64,000 nt of DNA from Flavihumibacter profundi (GTDB lineage Bacteria; Bacteroidota; Bacteroidia; Chitinophagales; Chitinophagaceae): contig NZ_JAIQXE010000001.1 of NCBI RefSeq assembly GCF_020076305.1, forward strand, positions 1,240,001 to 1,304,000. Reading direction: 5' to 3'. This document shows, piece after piece, positions 60,633 through 64,000 of this stretch (position 1 is the stretch's first letter; the number at the start of each line of letters is the position of its first letter). A model generated the notes under the pieces. The model saw only the letters and a program-made list of their open reading frames with translations. It was not told the origin of the DNA and searched no databases. A program made the position numbers and the translations under genes.

Positions 60633-62195
60633 ATGAAAGCAAATAAATTCCTGATCATACTTTCTCTTACAGCCATTGTATTAGGTACCGGCTGTTCGAA
60701 ACAGTTTGAGGATAACTCCAAAAATAATAACCTGCCAACGCAGGTGCCACCAAACCGTATTCTGCCCGCCGTTTTAAACAGTATGATTGTTTTCCCGGGT
60801 GGTGACTATGATAAGTACAGCCAGTTTATTGTGTCGAATTACACCTACTATGGTTTAAACCAATACTGGAGCGGCAGTGCCGGCCTTAACTATGGTGTAC
60901 TTAGAAATGTGCTCGCCATGGAAAAGGAAGCTAACCGCCTGGCAGGTTCAGACAATAACCCATACCATGCACTGGGATTACTTTTCCGTTCTTTCTTCTT
61001 CGTGGATATGTCGCAGAAAGTTGGCGACGTTCCAATGAATGAAGCTTTGCAGGGCATTGAAAATCCTGCCCCGAAATATGATTCCCAGAAAGATGTTTTC
61101 AAGCAATCCTTACTTTGGCTGGATACGGCTAATACCATGTTAGCTGACTTTATCAGCAATGGTTACCTGGAATTTTCCGGTGATATCTACTATTCCGGTA
61201 GCAGCCTGGATCAGCTGAAGCATTGGCAGAAAGTTGTTAACAGTTATAAACTGCGTGTACTCATTGAACTGAGCCACCATGCAGATGATGCAGACCTGAA
61301 TGTAAAATCAGAATTTGCAAAAATTGTAAGTAACCCAACCCAGTACCCGATTTTCACCAGCAACCTGGATAACCTGCAGTATACTTACAACAGCACGTAC
61401 AATTATTATCCGGATAATAAGGACAACTATGGTAACAATGCCGGCCGTCTGAACCTTGCTGCTACGCTCCTGGATAACTTAAGCGCGTTACATGACCTGC
61501 GTGCAATGATATTCGCAGAGCCAGCTCGCGGACTTGGATACCCAGATACTGATTTCAGGTCTTTCGCAGGTGGAAAATCGGGCGATGATATGAGTTCACT
61601 GGCTACACAGTCTGGTAATAAGAAAATTTCCCTGTATAATTACAACCATTATTATAAAGGGTATACTGCTGAACCAACCCTTATATTAAGCTACGGAGAA
61701 GTAAACTTTTGCATTGCAGAAGCTATCAACCGGAAATGGATAACCGGAGATGCCAAAGCTTATTATGAAGAAGGCATAAAAGCTATGTTCCGTTTTTATG
61801 GTATTAACAATGGTGACAACCAGGTTGTATTCCGCAACAATGATGGCAGCGCGGATGTAACTTATACCATTCCTTTCAGTTTTGACGATTACCTGAACCA
61901 GTCTTTGGTTCAATACAAAGGCGATAATGGAGATGGTTTAAACCAGATCTTACTGCAGAAATACCTGGGCTATGCCCGGAACTCAGGACTGCAGGGTTAT
62001 TTACAATGGCGCAGAACCGGTGTTCCTACATTTGATGTAGGATCAGGATCAGGAAATGGTGGTGTAATACCCATGCGTTTCCAGTATCCGGGTAATGAGT
62101 CAACTGCCAATGCCGATAACCTTAATGCTGCTCTTACGAGCCAGTATAGTGGAGCTGATGACATCCATTCAAAAATGTGGCTGATTAAAGATTAA
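60633..62195 (+). CDS. SusD/RagB-family outer-membrane lipoprotein
   Basis: A 520-residue lipoprotein with a lipobox (LGTGC, Cys21). The sequence is helical with tetratricopeptide-like units (YHALGLLFRSFFFVDMSQKVGDVPMNEAL, cited in part as FFVDMSQKVGDVPMNEAL, near 110). It belongs to the SusD-like group often annotated SusD/RagB nutrient-binding (the SusD_2 branch). It caps the SusC transporter and helps capture the substrate at the cell surface. A terminator follows. Confidence 0.92.
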   Translation: MKANKFLIILSLTAIVLGTGCSKQFEDNSKNNNLPTQVPPNRILPAVLNSMIVFPGGDYDKYSQFIVSNYTYYGLNQYWSGSAGLNYGVLRNVLAMEKEANRLAGSDNNPYHALGLLFRSFFFVDMSQKVGDVPMNEALQGIENPAPKYDSQKDVFKQSLLWLDTANTMLADFISNGYLEFSGDIYYSGSSLDQLKHWQKVVNSYKLRVLIELSHHADDADLNVKSEFAKIVSNPTQYPIFTSNLDNLQYTYNSTYNYYPDNKDNYGNNAGRLNLAATLLDNLSALHDLRAMIFAEPARGLGYPDTDFRSFAGGKSGDDMSSLATQSGNKKISLYNYNHYYKGYTAEPTLILSYGEVNFCIAEAINRKWITGDAKAYYEEGIKAMFRFYGINNGDNQVVFRNNDGSADVTYTIPFSFDDYLNQSLVQYKGDNGDGLNQILLQKYLGYARNSGLQGYLQWRRTGVPTFDVGSGSGNGGVIPMRFQYPGNESTANADNLNAALTSQYSGADDIHSKMWLIKD

Positions 62196-62220
62196 TTAAA
62201 TCCGATCACATTGACCTCAT

Positions 62221-62254
62221 AAAAAAAGAGAGCCCCTAATGGGGCTCTTTTTTG
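62221..62254. terminator. Bidirectional terminator between susD and hmgA
   Basis: AGAGCCCC (62229-62236) pairs with GGGGCTCT (62241-62248), loop TAAT, with an A run before and a T run after. Confidence 0.88.
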
Positions 62255-62263
62255 TGGGATTAA

Positions 62264-63421
62264 TTATTCGGCCCAACTCATCGTATAGCCCTTATTTTCA
62301 ATACCGAGGGCTTCTTTGGTTAATTGAAGCGGATGAAAAGTATCAACCATAACCGCCAATTCGCCGGTCTCCTTTTTTCCAATACTTTTTTGCACAGCAC
62401 CTGGGTGTGGCCCATGTGGTATCCCTGCCGGGTGAAGGGTAATCATGCCCCGGGTCACATTTTTGCGGCTCATGAAATCACCATCTACATAATACAACAG
62501 TTCATCACTATCGATATTACTGTGGTTATAAGGAGCCGGAATAGCTTCGGGATGGTAATCATACAACCGTGGCACGAATGAACAAACCACGAAATTATTA
62601 GCCTCGAATGTCTGGTGCACCGGCGGTGGCTGGTGTATCCTGCCGGTAATGGGCTCAAAATCATGGATACTGAAGGCAAAGGGATAACAGCATCCATCCC
62701 ACCCTATTACATCAAATGGATGGTGACCGTAATGTAACCCGTATAAGCGGCCCTGCTTTTTTGTTTTGATGATAAAATCGCCAGTCTTGTCAATAGTCTG
62801 CAATTGTTCCGGTGCCCGGATATCGCGTTCGCAAAACGGGGAGTGTTCCAGTAATTGACCGTATTTGCTCTGGTAACGTTTGGGATAACGGATGGGACTA
62901 AACGATTCAACAATAAAGAGCCGGTTATTGGGGTTATCAAAATGAAGCTGGTAAATTGTGCCCCGCGGAATAACCAGGTAATCGCCATATGCGAAATGCA
63001 GGGATCCATACATGGTATTCAATACCCCGCTGCCTTCGTGAACGAAAATCATTTCATCGGCATCGGCATTTTTGTAGAAATAGCTGGCCATGCTTTGTTG
63101 CGGTGCGGCAAGTACTATATGGCAATCACTGTTCACAAGAACCGGTTTCCGGCTTTGCAGGAAATCCGCTTCCGGCCCGATATTGAAACCTTCGAAACAC
63201 CTGTGCTGCAGCATTTTTTCTTCTGCCACTACCGGCAATACATCAATGGCCGGATCTGTTGCAATAATTTCAGTGGGCGGGTGGCAATGATACAAAAGGG
63301 AATAATCGTTGGAGAAACCTTCAGTACTGAACAATTGTTCCGAATAAAGTGAACCATCGGGTTTGCGAAACTGGGTATGCCGTTTATGCGGAATACTGCC
63401 CAGGCTATGGTAATGTGGCAT
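62264..63421 (-). CDS. hmgA: Homogentisate 1,2-dioxygenase
   Basis: A 385-residue dioxygenase of tyrosine and phenylalanine breakdown that opens the ring of homogentisate. The iron-binding cupin region near the C-terminus has DELLYYVDGDF and HPAGIPHGPHPGA with the ligand His and Glu residues. The N-terminal half is a matching bicupin partner (DEMIFVHEGSG, GDYLVIPRGTIYQ). The length fits the shorter bacterial form. No other homogentisate-pathway gene is adjacent. It is convergent with susD. Confidence 0.9.
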   Translation of the reverse strand: MPHYHSLGSIPHKRHTQFRKPDGSLYSEQLFSTEGFSNDYSLLYHCHPPTEIIATDPAIDVLPVVAEEKMLQHRCFEGFNIGPEADFLQSRKPVLVNSDCHIVLAAPQQSMASYFYKNADADEMIFVHEGSGVLNTMYGSLHFAYGDYLVIPRGTIYQLHFDNPNNRLFIVESFSPIRYPKRYQSKYGQLLEHSPFCERDIRAPEQLQTIDKTGDFIIKTKKQGRLYGLHYGHHPFDVIGWDGCCYPFAFSIHDFEPITGRIHQPPPVHQTFEANNFVVCSFVPRLYDYHPEAIPAPYNHSNIDSDELLYYVDGDFMSRKNVTRGMITLHPAGIPHGPHPGAVQKSIGKKETGELAVMVDTFHPLQLTKEALGIENKGYTMSWAE

Positions 63422-63477
63422 AAAATAATCGTTACATGAAAGTACAAAATCCTATTTTGCCAAACTGAAAAACAGAT

Positions 63478-63987
63478 ATGACCAAAATTGGCTTGTTATC
63501 AGATACACATGGCTGGCTTGATGAAAATATCTTCAGGCACCTGGGGCATTGTGATGAAATCTGGCATGCCGGTGATTTTGGCACTATCGCCATTGCCCAC
63601 CAGCTGGAAGAAAGAACGGGGCACAAAATCAAGGGCGTTTATGGCAATATTGACGGTTATGATGTGCGCAGTGTTTATCCCGAAGAACTTGTTTTCACCT
63701 GTGAACAGGTGAAGGTTTTCATAAAACATATCGGCGGCTACCCCGGTCGATATGCACCAGGGGTCAGGGCCAGGCTGGTGACTGAAAAAGCCGGCCTCTT
63801 TATTTCGGGGCATTCCCATATCCTGAAGGTCCAGTTTGATCCGGCCTTGCAGTGCCTGCATATGAATCCGGGTGCTGCCGGCAAACAGGGCTGGCATAAG
63901 GTGCGCACCCTGATCCGTTTTGTTATTGATGGTACAGAAATGAAGGACTGTGAAGTGGTGGAGCTGGGGGGAAGGGGTGAGCAGTAA
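63478..63987 (+). CDS. YfcE-family metallophosphoesterase
   Basis: A 169-residue phosphodiesterase. Metal-binding motifs are in order: LLSDTHGW (D-x-H), HAGDFG (GD), GVYGNIDG (GN-x-D) and FISGHSHI (GHSH). This is the YfcE/MJ0936 type that hydrolyses small phosphodiesters; the substrate is not known. A TATTTTG near-match to the promoter box lies 22 bases before the ATG at 63478. The last two codons and the stop lie inside a heptad array, so the C-terminus is set by the repeat. Confidence 0.92.
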   Translation: MTKIGLLSDTHGWLDENIFRHLGHCDEIWHAGDFGTIAIAHQLEERTGHKIKGVYGNIDGYDVRSVYPEELVFTCEQVKVFIKHIGGYPGRYAPGVRARLVTEKAGLFISGHSHILKVQFDPALQCLHMNPGAAGKQGWHKVRTLIRFVIDGTEMKDCEVVELGGRGEQ

Positions 63988-64000
63988 GCGGTAAGCAGTA
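63976..64000. repeat. Heptad array (GGTRARC type), continues past the window
   Basis: GGTGAGC, AGTAAGC, GGTAAGC and a partial AGTA are in tandem. The first two units encode the last codons and the TAA stop of the phosphodiesterase gene. Confidence 0.75.

Noticed and set aside
1-64000. tRNA or rRNA genes
   Set aside because: No cloverleaf or rRNA-like sequence was recognised by eye in the intergenic regions; a covariance-model scan would be decisive.

Overview
This window reads as a chromosomal segment of a Bacteroidota bacterium, most likely of the Chitinophagaceae type. The evidence is a SusC/SusD pair, two proteins with type IX secretion (T9SS) style C-termini, a zinc-free ribosomal protein L36, the rplQ-carA junction, a UbiA-type prenyltransferase of the menaquinone kind, and repeated TAnnTTTG promoter boxes with little Shine-Dalgarno signal. 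Genus-level assignment is inference; no rRNA or tRNA gene was found. Most of the window is ordinary chromosome, with accessory or surface features at about 2.3-9.6 kb, 37.9-50.8 kb and 56.4-62.2 kb.

Left part (1-9.6 kb): two tandem Crp/Fnr-like regulators, the first cut by the window edge; icd; then a four-gene minus-strand operon for secreted proteins, including a 1248-residue repeat protein with 12 AGGDL units; then a small lipoprotein followed by strong hairpins. Next (9.7-11.4 kb) an ECF sigma factor overlaps by 4 bases a membrane protein joining a putative anti-sigma-like N-terminus to a periplasmic trypsin-like protease. This is the most system-like pair in the window.

Middle part (11.4-37.8 kb) is housekeeping: a sugar nucleotidyltransferase, a D-cysteine desulfhydrase-like enzyme, lipB, an RluD-type pseudouridine synthase, def, ruvX, ubiA, an SpoU methyltransferase, mutS, cysteine desulfurase, glmM, a methyltransferase, a membrane sulfatase, a PAP2 phosphatase, a CorC-type protein, a DUF6702-like/HupE/M1-peptidase group, an esterase, a large beta-propeller protein and aroQ.

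From 37.9 to 50.8 kb lies a loose cluster with a stress flavour: a baeRF-like release-factor homologue, a DUF892 ferritin-like protein, a DsrE-like protein, a triple-BON protein, glucokinase, a Nudix hydrolase, a CheB-PAS-histidine kinase fusion, a lipoprotein HtrA protease, Hsp20, a DUF2267 protein with a coiled-coil partner, and a receiver-Crp fusion regulator. Co-regulation is inferred from content, not shown.

Right part (50.9-64 kb): carA, then the alpha-operon remnant infA-rpmJ-rpsM-rpsK-rpsD-rpoA-rplQ, detached from the usual secY/spc genes. Then repeat-rich intergenic DNA, a SusC/SusD pair, homogentisate 1,2-dioxygenase and a phosphodiesterase. Three intergenic arrays of a heptad close to GGTRARC (52.7, 56.4 and 64.0 kb) and one array of an 11-base unit (56.6 kb) are the main unexplained DNA-level structures.
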